Below, one piece after another: positions 43,603-52,310 of a stretch of 64,000 bases of DNA. How positions within the stretch are numbered: the stretch's first letter is position 1; each line of letters begins with the position of its first letter. The notes beneath the pieces are model-generated. The model made no database searches. It was given only the letters and a program-made list of their open reading frames with translations, and was not told the DNA's origin. A program made the position numbers and the translations under genes. This stretch comes from G965216905 sp965216905 (GTDB taxonomy: Bacteria; Actinomycetota; Acidimicrobiia; Spongiisociales; ZC4RG35), in contig OZ244213.1 of the NCBI GenBank assembly GCA_965216905.1, positions 496,001 through 560,000 of the forward strand, given 5' to 3'.

Positions 43603-44625
43603 TCACAGTCGGGCGTGAAGTCGTTCCGCCTGTTCGGCCGCCTTGGCCCGAATCTCGTCACCGTCGACCCGGGTGGCGGCACCGTTCTCGAAGACGACCT
43701 CGCCTCCCACCTCCACCCGAACCGGCATCACGCCGGCGGTGAATGCCAGATGCCAGGGGTCGACCGGGTCGTAGGTCCAGGCCACGACGTCGTGGCGTGC
43801 CTCGGGAACGAGGTCCCAGCCGGTCTCCAGCCACTCCCAAGCCCGCGCCGGCTCGGCGGTTACGTCGACGGAGCGGTGGAGGACGTAGGCAAGCCGGAAG
43901 GACTCGATCATGTGGGCGCCGATGCCGTCGGTGCCCAAGGCGACCGGGTTGGCGAAGCGTGCCGGGTTGGCATACCCCACCGAGTTGTTCAGGTTCGACA
44001 TCGGGTTGTGGAGAATCGTCCCGGACAGGCCATGGTCGGTGGGGAGGTGGACACAATGGGCGAGGAGCCAATCCGGGCGGGTGAGCCCACGAAGCGCGTG
44101 GGGAGCGTCTCGGTCCTCGGGGCCTTCACACACGTGAATGTGGACACCCACGCCGGACTCCGCGGCAAGCGCGGCGGCGTCTTCCAGCAGTTGCGGGGAA
44201 CAGGTGAAGGCGGCATGGACACCCACCAAACCTCGCGCTCCTCCCGCCAGAAAACGCCGATTCTCCTCCAGCCCACGCCGCGCGCCATCCGGGCCATGGC
44301 GATCGGTGACACCGTACGCCGGAACGACCCGGACGCCGACCTCGGCGCAGGCGTCGGCGATCACCGAGAGCGATCCTTCGATTGCGTTGGGAGACTCGTG
44401 GTGATCGATGATCGCCGTCGTGCCGCACTCCAGGGCCTCCAACGCTCCCAACTTCGCCGACCATTCGATCATGTCCAGGTCGAGGGCCGCATCCAACCTC
44501 CACCACACCTGCTCGAGAATCTCCTGGAACGACGTCGCCACGCGGGGCGGTGGCGGCATGCCACGCGCCAGCGACGAGTACAGGTGGTGATGGGCGCACA
44601 CCATCCCGGGTGTCTCGGCACTCAA
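43603..44625 (-). CDS. SsnA-like amidohydrolase lacking the N-terminal strands
   Basis: 340 residues; E. coli SsnA has about 440. Metal-site residues are intact: MVCAHHHLYSSLARGM (HxH), VGVHIHVCEG and LALGTDGIG-type (VALGTDGIGAHM), plus TAIIDHHESP. The SsnA-specific block ILHNPMSNLNNSVGYA is clear. The protein begins directly at the first metal motif, and about 55-60 residues that normally form part of the small beta-domain are missing. An in-frame stop sits at 44644-44646, so no longer product is possible. The start is the TTG at 44625, overlapping the hydroxylase stop (TTGA). Expected role: hydrolytic ring opening or deamination; activity uncertain because of the truncation. Confidence 0.75.
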   Translation of the reverse strand: MSAETPGMVCAHHHLYSSLARGMPPPPRVATSFQEILEQVWWRLDAALDLDMIEWSAKLGALEALECGTTAIIDHHESPNAIEGSLSVIADACAEVGVRVVPAYGVTDRHGPDGARRGLEENRRFLAGGARGLVGVHAAFTCSPQLLEDAAALAAESGVGVHIHVCEGPEDRDAPHALRGLTRPDWLLAHCVHLPTDHGLSGTILHNPMSNLNNSVGYANPARFANPVALGTDGIGAHMIESFRLAYVLHRSVDVTAEPARAWEWLETGWDLVPEARHDVVAWTYDPVDPWHLAFTAGVMPVRVEVGGEVVFENGAATRVDGDEIRAKAAEQAERLHARL

Positions 44626-47213
44626 AGGGAAGACTCCACCGGCTCATGCACGTTGATCGGCAGCCGCGTTCGCCACCGGCCATCGACCTCGTGCATGGCG
44701 GCGGCCACCGCGCCGGCCGTCGGCACCAAGCCGATCTCTCCCACGCCCTTCACTCCGTACGGTGAGTTCGGGTCGGGAGCCTCGACCAGGATCACGTCCA
44801 CCTCCGGCATGTCCTTGGGCCTAATGATGCCCAGGCTGCGCAAGGTCATGTTGGTGGGCCGTGCGTCCTCATCCGTGGGGAAGGTCTCGGTGAGGGCGTA
44901 TCCGAGACCCATGTGCACCGCACCCTCGATCTGACCCTCACACAACGTCGGGTTGATCGCCCTTCCCACGTCGTGCGCCGCCACCACCTTCTCGATCGTC
45001 CCGGTCTGCGGGTCGGCGATCACCACCTGGGCGGCATAGCCGAAGGTCGAGTGGATGATCGGTTCGGCGACGTCGTCCTCCAGCTTGTTCGTCCAGTCGA
45101 TGAGATACGAACCCTCGTAATCCACGCCCGGCCGGCAGCCGTCGGCTCGGGCTGTGGCGCATGCGGCCTTGACGGATCCGGCGGCCATCAGCGTGCCCCT
45201 CGATCCGGTGGTCTGGCCGGCGCCGATTTCCCGACTGGTGTCGACCACGACCTCGATCCGGTCCGCCGCGATCTCGAGTTCCTGGGCGGCCACCTGGAGA
45301 GCCACGGTGTGGACCCCCTGACCCATCTCGGTCCAACAGTGACGAACCTCCACTCGGCCGTCATCCCGGAAATGCACGACGGCACGCGCCAGCTCGCGGA
45401 AACCGTTGCCGAGCCCGGAGTTCTTCATCGAGAGACCCAGGCCGACGGCCTTGCCGGCGGCCCGCGCCCCTTCATAGACGTCTCGGACCGCGTCGAGGCA
45501 CATGCGGGCTCCCCGGCATCCTTCGTCCATGCGCTGGCCGGGACCCCACACCGCACCCGGCTCGATGACATTGCGATCGCGGATCTCCCAGCCGGTGATC
45601 CCCACCGCCTCCGCCAGCCGGTCGAGCGCTCCCTCCATGGCGAACTGGGCCTGGTTCGCCCCGAAACCTCGAAAGGCTCCACAGACCGGGTTGTTGGTCC
45701 GGACGGCGACCGCCTCGACATCGATCGTCGGCGTGACGTACGGACCGGATGCGTGTCCGGCGGCTCGCTCCAGAACCTTCATTCCGACGGACGCATACGG
45801 ACCGGAGTCGCCGATCATCCTCGCCCGAACTGCGGTGAGCGCACCGTCGTCGTCGCAGCCGACGGCCAGATCGATCCGAATCGGGTGGCGTTTGGGGTGC
45901 ATCAGGAGCGACTGCTCCCGTGTCAACGTGCATTTGACCGGCCGATCGAGCAGGAAGGACGCCACCGCCGTCTGGGCCTGGTTCGACATGTCCTCCTTCC
46001 CACCGAACGCTCCCCCATTCGACACCAGTTCGACACTGACGCCGTCGGCGGGAAGTCCGAGCACGGCACAGATCTGATCGCGGTCGTCCCAGACGCCCTG
46101 TCCACCCGAGTACACGTGCAGGCCACCGTCGTCCCGGGGAACCGCCAGGGTCGATTCCGGCTCCAGAAATGCGTGCTCGACCCGCTGGGTCTCAAACACC
46201 TCGCGCACCACATGGGCGGAGGCCGCCAATGCACCATCGGCGTCTCCCCGCGAATACCGCGATGTCGAGAGCACGTTTCCGTCCAGTCCCCAGACCGCAT
46301 CGTCGGCAGCCTCCAGCGCCTCCACCGCGTCGGTGAAGGGGCGATGAACGTCGTACCGGATCTCCACCATCTCGGCGGCTGCACGCGCCGTGGCCACATC
46401 TTCGGCGACCACGATCGCCAGCACGTCTCCCAGGTAGCTGGTTCTTCCGCCGACCGGGATGAAGACCGGCCAGTCCTGGTGAATGAGCCCGACCTTCAAC
46501 GAGCCGGGCACGTCGGCCGCGGTGAAGACGGCCACGACCCCCTCGGCTGCTTCGGCGGCAGTGGTGTCGATGCCGAGCACATCCGCCCGTGCGTGATCGG
46601 CGAGACGGAGTGCGGCATGCAGCATTCCCGGCACTCGCAGATCGTCGACATATCCCCGGTCGCCGAGGGCGAGCTCCGCCGCCTCGTACTTGACGCCGCG
46701 GTCGCCGACTCCGGACGGGAGCCGAACCTCGGCGGGCTCCTCGCCGGCCGCCAGTCGTTCGATCGCTTCGATGATCTTGGTGTAGCCGGTACACCGGCAG
46801 AGGTGGGCGCCGAGCCGGCCCTCGATCGTGCTGCGTGTGAGGCCGCTGCCCTTCTGATCGATCAACGCCTTGGTGCGGACCAGGATCCCCGGTGTGCAGA
46901 AACCACACTGCAGGGCTCCGGCGCCGGCAAACACCGATGAGAGCCGGGATCGCTCTTCCTCGGCGAAGCCTTCCAGGGTGACAACCGCCTTCCCCTCCGC
47001 CTTCTCCATGGACACGAGACACGCCTGGATCGCCTTCCCATCGACCAGGACGGTGCAGCAACCGCATTGACCGGACGGAGAACAGCCGTCCTTGGGTGAG
47101 GTGATGTCGAGCTCTTCTCGCAGCGCAGCCAGGAGGTGCGGATGGGTGGCGGAGACGGTCACGGACCGGCCGTTCACCGTGAGAGACGTCGTGCGCTGTG
47201 GAGCGATTGTCAT
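44622..47213 (-). CDS. 'Selenium-dependent xanthine dehydrogenase'-type hydroxylase, 2Fe-2S/Mo fusion
   Basis: 863 residues. The N-terminal about 160 residues hold two 2Fe-2S domains (SPKDGCSPSGQCGCCTVLVDG, LQCGFCTPGILVR, HLCRCTGYTKIIEAIERL). The rest is the molybdenum domain with NGGAFGGKEDMS, GAFRGFGANQ, TEMGQGVHTVA (about residue 628) and the catalytic glutamate in YGVKGVGEIGLVP (about 823). The fusion order and the KAxxAC...GKAVVTLEGF pattern match the family named selenium-dependent xanthine dehydrogenase; those enzymes carry a labile selenium cofactor, not selenocysteine. It shares context with YgfK and SsnA. Coupled on both sides by ATGA and TTGA overlaps. Confidence 0.85.
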   Translation of the reverse strand: MTIAPQRTTSLTVNGRSVTVSATHPHLLAALREELDITSPKDGCSPSGQCGCCTVLVDGKAIQACLVSMEKAEGKAVVTLEGFAEEERSRLSSVFAGAGALQCGFCTPGILVRTKALIDQKGSGLTRSTIEGRLGAHLCRCTGYTKIIEAIERLAAGEEPAEVRLPSGVGDRGVKYEAAELALGDRGYVDDLRVPGMLHAALRLADHARADVLGIDTTAAEAAEGVVAVFTAADVPGSLKVGLIHQDWPVFIPVGGRTSYLGDVLAIVVAEDVATARAAAEMVEIRYDVHRPFTDAVEALEAADDAVWGLDGNVLSTSRYSRGDADGALAASAHVVREVFETQRVEHAFLEPESTLAVPRDDGGLHVYSGGQGVWDDRDQICAVLGLPADGVSVELVSNGGAFGGKEDMSNQAQTAVASFLLDRPVKCTLTREQSLLMHPKRHPIRIDLAVGCDDDGALTAVRARMIGDSGPYASVGMKVLERAAGHASGPYVTPTIDVEAVAVRTNNPVCGAFRGFGANQAQFAMEGALDRLAEAVGITGWEIRDRNVIEPGAVWGPGQRMDEGCRGARMCLDAVRDVYEGARAAGKAVGLGLSMKNSGLGNGFRELARAVVHFRDDGRVEVRHCWTEMGQGVHTVALQVAAQELEIAADRIEVVVDTSREIGAGQTTGSRGTLMAAGSVKAACATARADGCRPGVDYEGSYLIDWTNKLEDDVAEPIIHSTFGYAAQVVIADPQTGTIEKVVAAHDVGRAINPTLCEGQIEGAVHMGLGYALTETFPTDEDARPTNMTLRSLGIIRPKDMPEVDVILVEAPDPNSPYGVKGVGEIGLVPTAGAVAAAMHEVDGRWRTRLPINVHEPVESSL

Positions 47214-48142
47214 CGATGGTCCTTGGGTGGGGGAATCGGGCCGCGTTGGGAGGTGATGCGCCGATACGCCGCCGGGACCCGATACCGGTCGAAGTCGAAC
47301 AGCGTCTCCTTGTAGAAGCGAGTGTGGTCGAGGTCGATCTGGGCGACGATCACCTCATCGGCGGTGGTGATCGCCTGGGCGATGATCTGACCGGACGGAG
47401 CGATGATCACCGAGTGCGCCAGAGACTCCACTTCCTCCTCAACGCCGCCCTTGGCGACACCGACGACGAACGACCCGTTCTCGTATGCACCGGCCTGCAT
47501 GACGAGATGGTTGTGAAAGGCCTGGAGAGGGTTCTGGGTGGGATCGGGCGCGTAGTGGAGCGGCGTGTTGTACCCGATCAGGATCAGCTCGACCCCTTGC
47601 AGTCCGAGGACGCGGTACGTCTCCGACCAGCGGCGGTCGTTGCAGATCGCCATCCCGATGACACCGCCGAACGCCCTCCAGGCTCCGAACTCGGCCCCCG
47701 GCTCGAAATAGTGGCGCTCGGCATGCTGGAACGGTCGGTCCGGTTCCGGTTCGGCATGGCCCGGGACGTGGACCTTCCGGTAGATCCCGACCGTGTTCCC
47801 TTCCGAGTCGACCAGGTGGTAGACGTTGTGCCGGTGCCCGTCGCCGCTCTTGGCGGCGTAACCGAGGCTGAAGCCGACCCCCAGCCGACGAGCCTCGTCC
47901 CAGAGCGGCTTCGTGTGGCGATTCGGCATCTCGACTTCGTACCACTGGTCCGCCAAGTCGAGGGGAAGGTGCCATCGAGGGAAGAAGGTGGTGAGCGCCA
48001 GTTCGGGAAAGGCGACCAGATCGGCTCCCCGGCCGGCAGCCTCTCGCAGCATGACGATGAGCCGTTCGACGACATCGTCCCTGGTCGCGTCACGCTGGAC
48101 GGGTCCCATCTGGGCGGCGGCGATGGTGAGGTTTCGGGCCAT
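47210..48142 (-). CDS. N-carbamoyl-D-amino-acid hydrolase-like nitrilase-family amidase
   Basis: 310 residues, the length of D-carbamoylases. The Glu-Lys-Cys triad is visible in FPELALTTFFPRW, YRKVHVPGHAEPEPDRP and GMAICNDRRWSETYR. The last block with its NDRRWxE pattern and the PGH-E-P segment are the D-carbamoylase hallmarks. It cleaves N-carbamoyl (ureido) groups to amine, CO2 and ammonia. It is the first gene of the seven-gene operon, with a leaderless ATG 8 nt from minus-strand TATAGT and the T-rich box just upstream. Confidence 0.85.
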   Translation of the reverse strand: MARNLTIAAAQMGPVQRDATRDDVVERLIVMLREAAGRGADLVAFPELALTTFFPRWHLPLDLADQWYEVEMPNRHTKPLWDEARRLGVGFSLGYAAKSGDGHRHNVYHLVDSEGNTVGIYRKVHVPGHAEPEPDRPFQHAERHYFEPGAEFGAWRAFGGVIGMAICNDRRWSETYRVLGLQGVELILIGYNTPLHYAPDPTQNPLQAFHNHLVMQAGAYENGSFVVGVAKGGVEEEVESLAHSVIIAPSGQIIAQAITTADEVIVAQIDLDHTRFYKETLFDFDRYRVPAAYRRITSQRGPIPPPKDHR

Positions 48143-48150
48143 CCACGTCG

Positions 48151-48168
48151 ACTATACAAAAAGTAAAA
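48151..48168 (-). promoter_or_regulatory. Promoter and putative operator box of the leftward island operon
   Basis: On the minus strand, TATAGT (48151-48156) is a near-consensus -10, 8 nt from the ATG at 48142. It directly abuts TTTACTTTTTGT (48156-48167), an AT-rich box out of character with the surroundings. Nearly the same box, TTTACGTTTTGT, lies before the divergent operon (49311-49322), identical at 11 of 12 positions. Confidence 0.6.
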
Positions 48169-48238
48169 TCCGTCGGCGGGAGCTTCGCATTGATACCGGA
48201 GGCGCGCACCATCGCTTGGCGGGTTGGCCGAAGCAGCT

Positions 48239-49204
48239 TCACACGCCCGGGTCGATGGCGCCTTTTCGGATGCCGGCCACGACCTCGTCGACGGTCGCCT
48301 CGATCGTGCGTTCGAGCCCAAACGATGCGTTGACCACGACATCCAGACCACCGTTGGCGAGCGTTATCTCGACGACGGTCCCCGAGGGTTGGCCACTCCG
48401 AATGTCATCGACGATCCCCTGCAGCACCACATCCCATCGATACACCTGGTCGGCCACCGTGACCTCGGCCGCGTTCGGCCCATGAAGAGATTGGTTACCG
48501 AACCATGCCACACCGTGTCGCGCGGCGACCTCCACCGCTCCCTGCGCCATCTGGGCGGTTCCGGTCATCACGTCGACGCCCGCCTCGATCAGGTCCGTGG
48601 CTGTTTCGGCGGCCAGCCGCTCGTCGGCGAACGATCCGGTGTAGCGAACGAGCACCTCCAGCGATGGGTCTACCGAGTGGACACCCGCCACGAAGCCATC
48701 GACGTATCGCTTCGCGTCGCCCACCTCCACGGGGGCGACCACTCCGATCCTGCCCGAGTCGGTGATCTCGGCGCCGACAACGCCGAGAACGAAACCACCC
48801 TCCTCTGCGGCCGCCTCGTAGCTGTACACGTTCTCGTGACCGAATGTGTCTACGGCCGTGCCCCATACGAACGCCGTCCCCGGGAACTCGGCGGCGATCC
48901 GGCGCACCGCGGCGCCGTACTGAGAGCCGTGAGCGATCACCAGGTCGTAGCCGTCTTCGGCAGACGATCGGATCGCCTCCCCCGCCACCTCGGGTTCGAA
49001 CGCACCCTCGGTGACGGAGACGGCACCGATCCCTGAGAGGCGGTCGAGGGACGCCACCATGCTCTCGGTGAAGGCTCCATCGTCGACCGACGACGGAGCG
49101 ACCAGCGCCACCCGAAGGTCCTCGCCCGGCTGGGCGAGGCTCGAGCACGCTCCAACCAATACCGGCAATACTCCCAGGGCCACGGCTCGCCAGACGACAC
49201 GCAT
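48239..49204 (-). CDS. BMP-family (nucleoside-type) substrate-binding lipoprotein
   Basis: 321 residues. Lipoprotein signal with lipobox LVGAC (Cys about 20), then a Med/PnrA-like periplasmic-binding fold: RVALVAPSSVDDGAFTESM, YDLVIAHGSQYGAAVRRIA, GRIGVVAPVEVGDAKRYVDGF. Family members bind purine nucleosides and feed ABC transporters. No ABC permease or ATPase gene is present in the island, so it is an orphan binding protein here. It is upstream of the carbamoylase gene but separated by its promoter. Confidence 0.85.
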   Translation of the reverse strand: MRVVWRAVALGVLPVLVGACSSLAQPGEDLRVALVAPSSVDDGAFTESMVASLDRLSGIGAVSVTEGAFEPEVAGEAIRSSAEDGYDLVIAHGSQYGAAVRRIAAEFPGTAFVWGTAVDTFGHENVYSYEAAAEEGGFVLGVVGAEITDSGRIGVVAPVEVGDAKRYVDGFVAGVHSVDPSLEVLVRYTGSFADERLAAETATDLIEAGVDVMTGTAQMAQGAVEVAARHGVAWFGNQSLHGPNAAEVTVADQVYRWDVVLQGIVDDIRSGQPSGTVVEITLANGGLDVVVNASFGLERTIEATVDEVVAGIRKGAIDPGV

Positions 49205-49310
49205 CCCATATCTATCGTCCGCCGACGGCCATTCCGTAGGACCGGATTCGTCCGGACGAATCCGGATCGCCGGGCCGAAATGGCCTGAGCGGGCGCCGCT
49301 TGCGCAGAGA

Positions 49311-49322
49311 TTTACGTTTTGT
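49311..49322 (+). promoter_or_regulatory. Putative operator box TTTACGTTTTGT of the rightward island operon
   Basis: Sits 47-58 nt before the ATG at 49369. It matches the box of the leftward operon at 11 of 12 positions, in the same orientation relative to the gene it precedes. The HTH protein encoded at 50455 is a candidate regulator. Confidence 0.5.
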
Positions 49323-49368
49323 CAAACTCCGGAGGGGCGACATGCACCCAGAATGCGGAGGAGAACAC

Positions 49369-50208
49369 ATGGCAGCCACCGTGCGAGCTGCGCTCGTCCA
49401 GGCCGAGTGGACGGGCGACGTCGAGTCGATGGTGGAAAAGCAGATCCGCCTGGCCCGGACGGGTGCCGAACAGGGTGCTCGGGTCCTGTGCTTCCAGGAG
49501 ATCTTCTCCTCCCCGTACTTCTGCGCCGTTCAGGATCAGCGGCACTTTGCGTTCGCCGAGCCGATTCCGGGACCGACCACCGAACGCATGCAACAGCTGG
49601 CTCGCGAGACGGAGATGGCACTCATCGTCCCGATGTTCGAAATGGTCGACGAGGGCACGTACTTCAACACCGCGGCCGTCTTCGACGCCGACGGCACCCT
49701 GCTCGGGAAATACCGAAAGAATCATATCCCGCAGGTCAAGGGCTTTTGGGAGAAGTTCTACTTCCGGCCGGGGAACCTCGGATATCCCGTCTTCGACACC
49801 GTCGTCGGACGCATCGGCGTATACATCTGCTACGACCGGCACTTCCCGGAGGGATGGCGAGAGCTGGCGCTCGCCGGCGCCAAAATCGTGTTCAATCCCT
49901 CCGCGACCACCAGGGGCCACTCGGACTATCTGTGGAGGGTCGAACAACCGGCGGCGGCGGTCGCCAACGAGTACTTCGTGGGTGCCATCAACCGCGTCGG
50001 AACCGATCCCTACGAAGGAACGACGTACTACGGGTCCTCGTACTTCGTCGATCCGCGAGCCAACTTCGTCGGCGACCTCGCATCCGACCACGCAGACGAG
50101 GTCGTCGTTCGCGACCTCGACATGTCGATGGTCGAAGAGACACGGAACTACTGGCAGTTTTTCCGAGATCGGCGGCCGGACACCTACACGCGAACCGGCG
50201 AGCTGTGA
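49369..50208 (+). CDS. Beta-ureidopropionase-like nitrilase-family amidase
   Basis: 279 residues. Triad visible in LCFQEIFSSPYFC (Glu), KYRKNHIPQVKGFWEKFYF (Lys) and VYICYDRHFPEGWRELAL (Cys), the last two blocks being characteristic of beta-ureidopropionase/N-carbamoylputrescine amidase-type enzymes. A second C-N hydrolase in the island; it differs clearly from the D-carbamoylase-like one, so two different ureido or amide intermediates are likely. GGAGGAG is placed 6-7 nt before the ATG. Confidence 0.85.
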   Translation: MAATVRAALVQAEWTGDVESMVEKQIRLARTGAEQGARVLCFQEIFSSPYFCAVQDQRHFAFAEPIPGPTTERMQQLARETEMALIVPMFEMVDEGTYFNTAAVFDADGTLLGKYRKNHIPQVKGFWEKFYFRPGNLGYPVFDTVVGRIGVYICYDRHFPEGWRELALAGAKIVFNPSATTRGHSDYLWRVEQPAAAVANEYFVGAINRVGTDPYEGTTYYGSSYFVDPRANFVGDLASDHADEVVVRDLDMSMVEETRNYWQFFRDRRPDTYTRTGEL

Positions 50209-50218
50209 ACGAGGCACC

Positions 50219-50458
50219 ATGAGAATCCGCGCTGAGTTTCTCGTCGAGCCATTCGAAGAGGGAACACTCGGATCGCACGTGAGGGCTGCGATCGATGCAG
50301 CCCGACAAACGGGGCTCGACGTCGACGTGGGACCGTTCGGAAACGTCGTCTCGGGTGAAACGGAGGAGGTCTCCCTTGCGGTCGCCGCAGCCATCCGGGC
50401 GGCAATCGACCGCGGCGCGACGCGAATCGGCATCGACATCCACCGGGACACGGCATGA
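50219..50458 (+). CDS. Thiamine-binding-like small protein (MTH1187/YkoF type)
   Basis: 79 residues with the ferredoxin-like alpha/beta pattern of the MTH1187/thiamine-binding family: RIRAEFLVEPFEEGTLGSHV, GLDVDVGPFGNVVSGETEEV, and a closing RIGIDIHRD. The FxVxP...EGT..S.H/Y and G.vv.G..eEv positions fit. The role in a catabolic operon is unknown; it could bind a heterocyclic ligand. It starts 10 bp after the amidase stop, and its stop overlaps the regulator start (ATGA, 50455-50458). Confidence 0.6.
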   Translation: MRIRAEFLVEPFEEGTLGSHVRAAIDAARQTGLDVDVGPFGNVVSGETEEVSLAVAAAIRAAIDRGATRIGIDIHRDTA

Positions 50459-50808
50459 GCGAACTCGCCGACGCCATTCAACCCCTGGTCTCGGCGATCG
50501 GCGCCACGGTCGTCGCCGTGGAAAGCGCCGAAGACCGTGACGTGGTGCTCGAATGGGACGGAAGGCCGGCGCTGGCTGTCCGCCTCGACATGCATGAGAC
50601 GCTGCCAGGGCTGCTGTCTGCAGTGGAGTCCGAACTCGGTGCTCCGCTGCCGCAGCTCGACCGCACCTCCAAGCAGGCGGCGATCCGCATCTTGGACGAA
50701 CGCGGGGCGTTCGCCCTCCGGCGGGCGATCGAAGACGTCGCCGACGCGATGGGTGTGAGCCGCATCACCATCTACAACTATCTCAACGCCATCCGTTCCA
50801 ACGCCTGA
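50455..50808 (+). CDS. Short DauR/YheO-like HTH regulator
   Basis: 117 residues. The C-terminal third, ILDERGAFALRRAIEDVADA followed by MGVSRITIYNYL, is the HTH_22 domain of DauR/YheO-type regulators. The normal N-terminal PAS-like domain (about 120 residues) is replaced by a shorter region (LADAIQPLVSAIGATVVAVE...VVLEWDGRPALAV) that may be a reduced PAS fold. DauR controls D-arginine catabolism in Pseudomonas, notable given the D-carbamoylase in this island. Likely local regulator of the two divergent operons. Confidence 0.7.
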   Translation: MSELADAIQPLVSAIGATVVAVESAEDRDVVLEWDGRPALAVRLDMHETLPGLLSAVESELGAPLPQLDRTSKQAAIRILDERGAFALRRAIEDVADAMGVSRITIYNYLNAIRSNA

Positions 50809-50825
50809 CCAACAACAGGAGCACC

Positions 50826-52310
50826 ATGTCAGCCGAACTCCTCGGCCTCTACGACGAGATCGTCGACCAGCAAGCCCGACGGCGCACCATCGCGCGATTC
50901 GCCGAACGCGAGATCGTGCTCCCGACCTTCGCGCAGCTGGCCGACCCGACGACCATGCCACCGGAAACCGACGAGATGCTGGAGGGCGTCGACCCCGACG
51001 CCGCCGACCCTCGCAATCTGTGGCGCGTCCATTGGTACAACGACGCATCGCGCGCCAGTCGTGCCGATGTTCCGGAGCATCTCACGATCCCTGGGGAGTT
51101 GTCCGGCGTCGACGCTCGCATCCTCGTCGTGCTCGGCAACCGTTTCCCGATGATCCGTGCCCACAAGGTGCTGGCGGCGTACGCCTGCCTGGCCCCCAAA
51201 CTCGTATCCGGTGCGTTCGACCCCACCAACCACCGGGCCATCTGGCCCTCGACCGGGAACTATGCACGAGGAGGGGTGGCGATCTCTCGCATCATGGGAT
51301 GTCGCGGCGTGGCCGTCCTCCCGGAAGGGATGAGTCGCGAGCGTTTCGCGTGGCTCGAAGAGTGGATCGCAGACCCTGCCGACGTGATCAGAACCCACGG
51401 CACCGAGTCGAACGTCAAGGAGATCTACGACGCCTGTCACGAGCTGGCCAAGGACGACATCAACGTGATCCTCAACCAGTTCTCGGAGTTCTCCAATCAC
51501 CTCGGGCACTTCCGGGTCACAGGACCCGCACTGGAGCACGTCTATCACGAGTCGGGGACGGGTCACCTGGCGGCATTCGTCTCGGCGTCCGGATCGGCCG
51601 GAACGCTGGGAGCCGGCGACTATCTGAAGGAACGGCACGGATGCCGCATCGTTCCGGTCGAAGCACTCGAGTGTCCCACGATGCTCTACAACGGATACGG
51701 CGATCACAACATCCAAGGCATCGGTGACAAACATATCCCTCTGATCCACAACGTCACCAACTCCGACGACGCCATCGCCGTATCCGATCGCGCCACCAAC
51801 CACCTGGCGCTCCTGTTCAACACCGATGCCGGGACGGAGTACCTGCGAGGGCGCGGCCTCGACCCGGAACTGGTCGACGCACTGCAGCACCTCGGGTACT
51901 CGTCGATCGCCAATCTCGTCGCAGCCATCAAGACGGCGAAATACCACCGGATGGGGTCGCGGGACACCGTCGTGACCGTCGCCACCGACGGGTACGAGAT
52001 GTACCGCTCCGAACAGGACTCCCTCATCGAGCGGGACCACGACGGCAGATTCGACCGGGCAGCTGCCGCCGCGACGTTCGGACGCTTCCTGGAAGGCGCC
52101 GGAACCGAGCACGTGCTCGAACTCGGTGAGATCGGACGACGGCGGATCTTCAACCTCGGGTACTACACATGGGTCGAGCAACAAGGCATCCCCTTCGATG
52201 TGTTCGAGGCGCGACGCGACCAGTCGTGGTGGGACGATCTCCGGCGTTACACCGACCGCTGGGACGAGATGGTCGAAGACCTGAACGCCGCCACCGCCGC
52301 GAGCCGGTGA
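50826..52310 (+). CDS. Fold-type-II PLP-dependent enzyme, function unknown (first of pair)
   Basis: 494 residues. Fold-type-II features: candidate Schiff-base lysine K114 in MIRAHKVLAAYACL, the phosphate-contact loop WPSTGNYARGGVAISRIMG, and a later Gly-rich SASGSAGTLGAGDY. An N-terminal about 90-residue extension and a long C-terminal region make it larger than cysteine synthase or diaminopropionate ammonia-lyase. The lysine is preceded by RAH rather than the usual S-x-K. I do not recognise the substrate; a lyase on an amino acid released by the carbamoylase is a reasonable guess. Confidence 0.65.
   Translation: MSAELLGLYDEIVDQQARRRTIARFAEREIVLPTFAQLADPTTMPPETDEMLEGVDPDAADPRNLWRVHWYNDASRASRADVPEHLTIPGELSGVDARILVVLGNRFPMIRAHKVLAAYACLAPKLVSGAFDPTNHRAIWPSTGNYARGGVAISRIMGCRGVAVLPEGMSRERFAWLEEWIADPADVIRTHGTESNVKEIYDACHELAKDDINVILNQFSEFSNHLGHFRVTGPALEHVYHESGTGHLAAFVSASGSAGTLGAGDYLKERHGCRIVPVEALECPTMLYNGYGDHNIQGIGDKHIPLIHNVTNSDDAIAVSDRATNHLALLFNTDAGTEYLRGRGLDPELVDALQHLGYSSIANLVAAIKTAKYHRMGSRDTVVTVATDGYEMYRSEQDSLIERDHDGRFDRAAAAATFGRFLEGAGTEHVLELGEIGRRRIFNLGYYTWVEQQGIPFDVFEARRDQSWWDDLRRYTDRWDEMVEDLNAATAASR

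Noticed and set aside
44620..44646. In-frame TGA before the SsnA-like gene as a second selenocysteine codon
   Set aside because: Upstream codons in that frame are the out-of-frame end of the hydroxylase gene, no cysteine is expected there in SsnA, and no SECIS-like hairpin was seen.
41883..46940. Long plus-strand open frames (about 620 and 675 codons) antisense to the island operon
   Set aside because: No recognisable protein features; they mirror the third-position GC of the real minus-strand genes.
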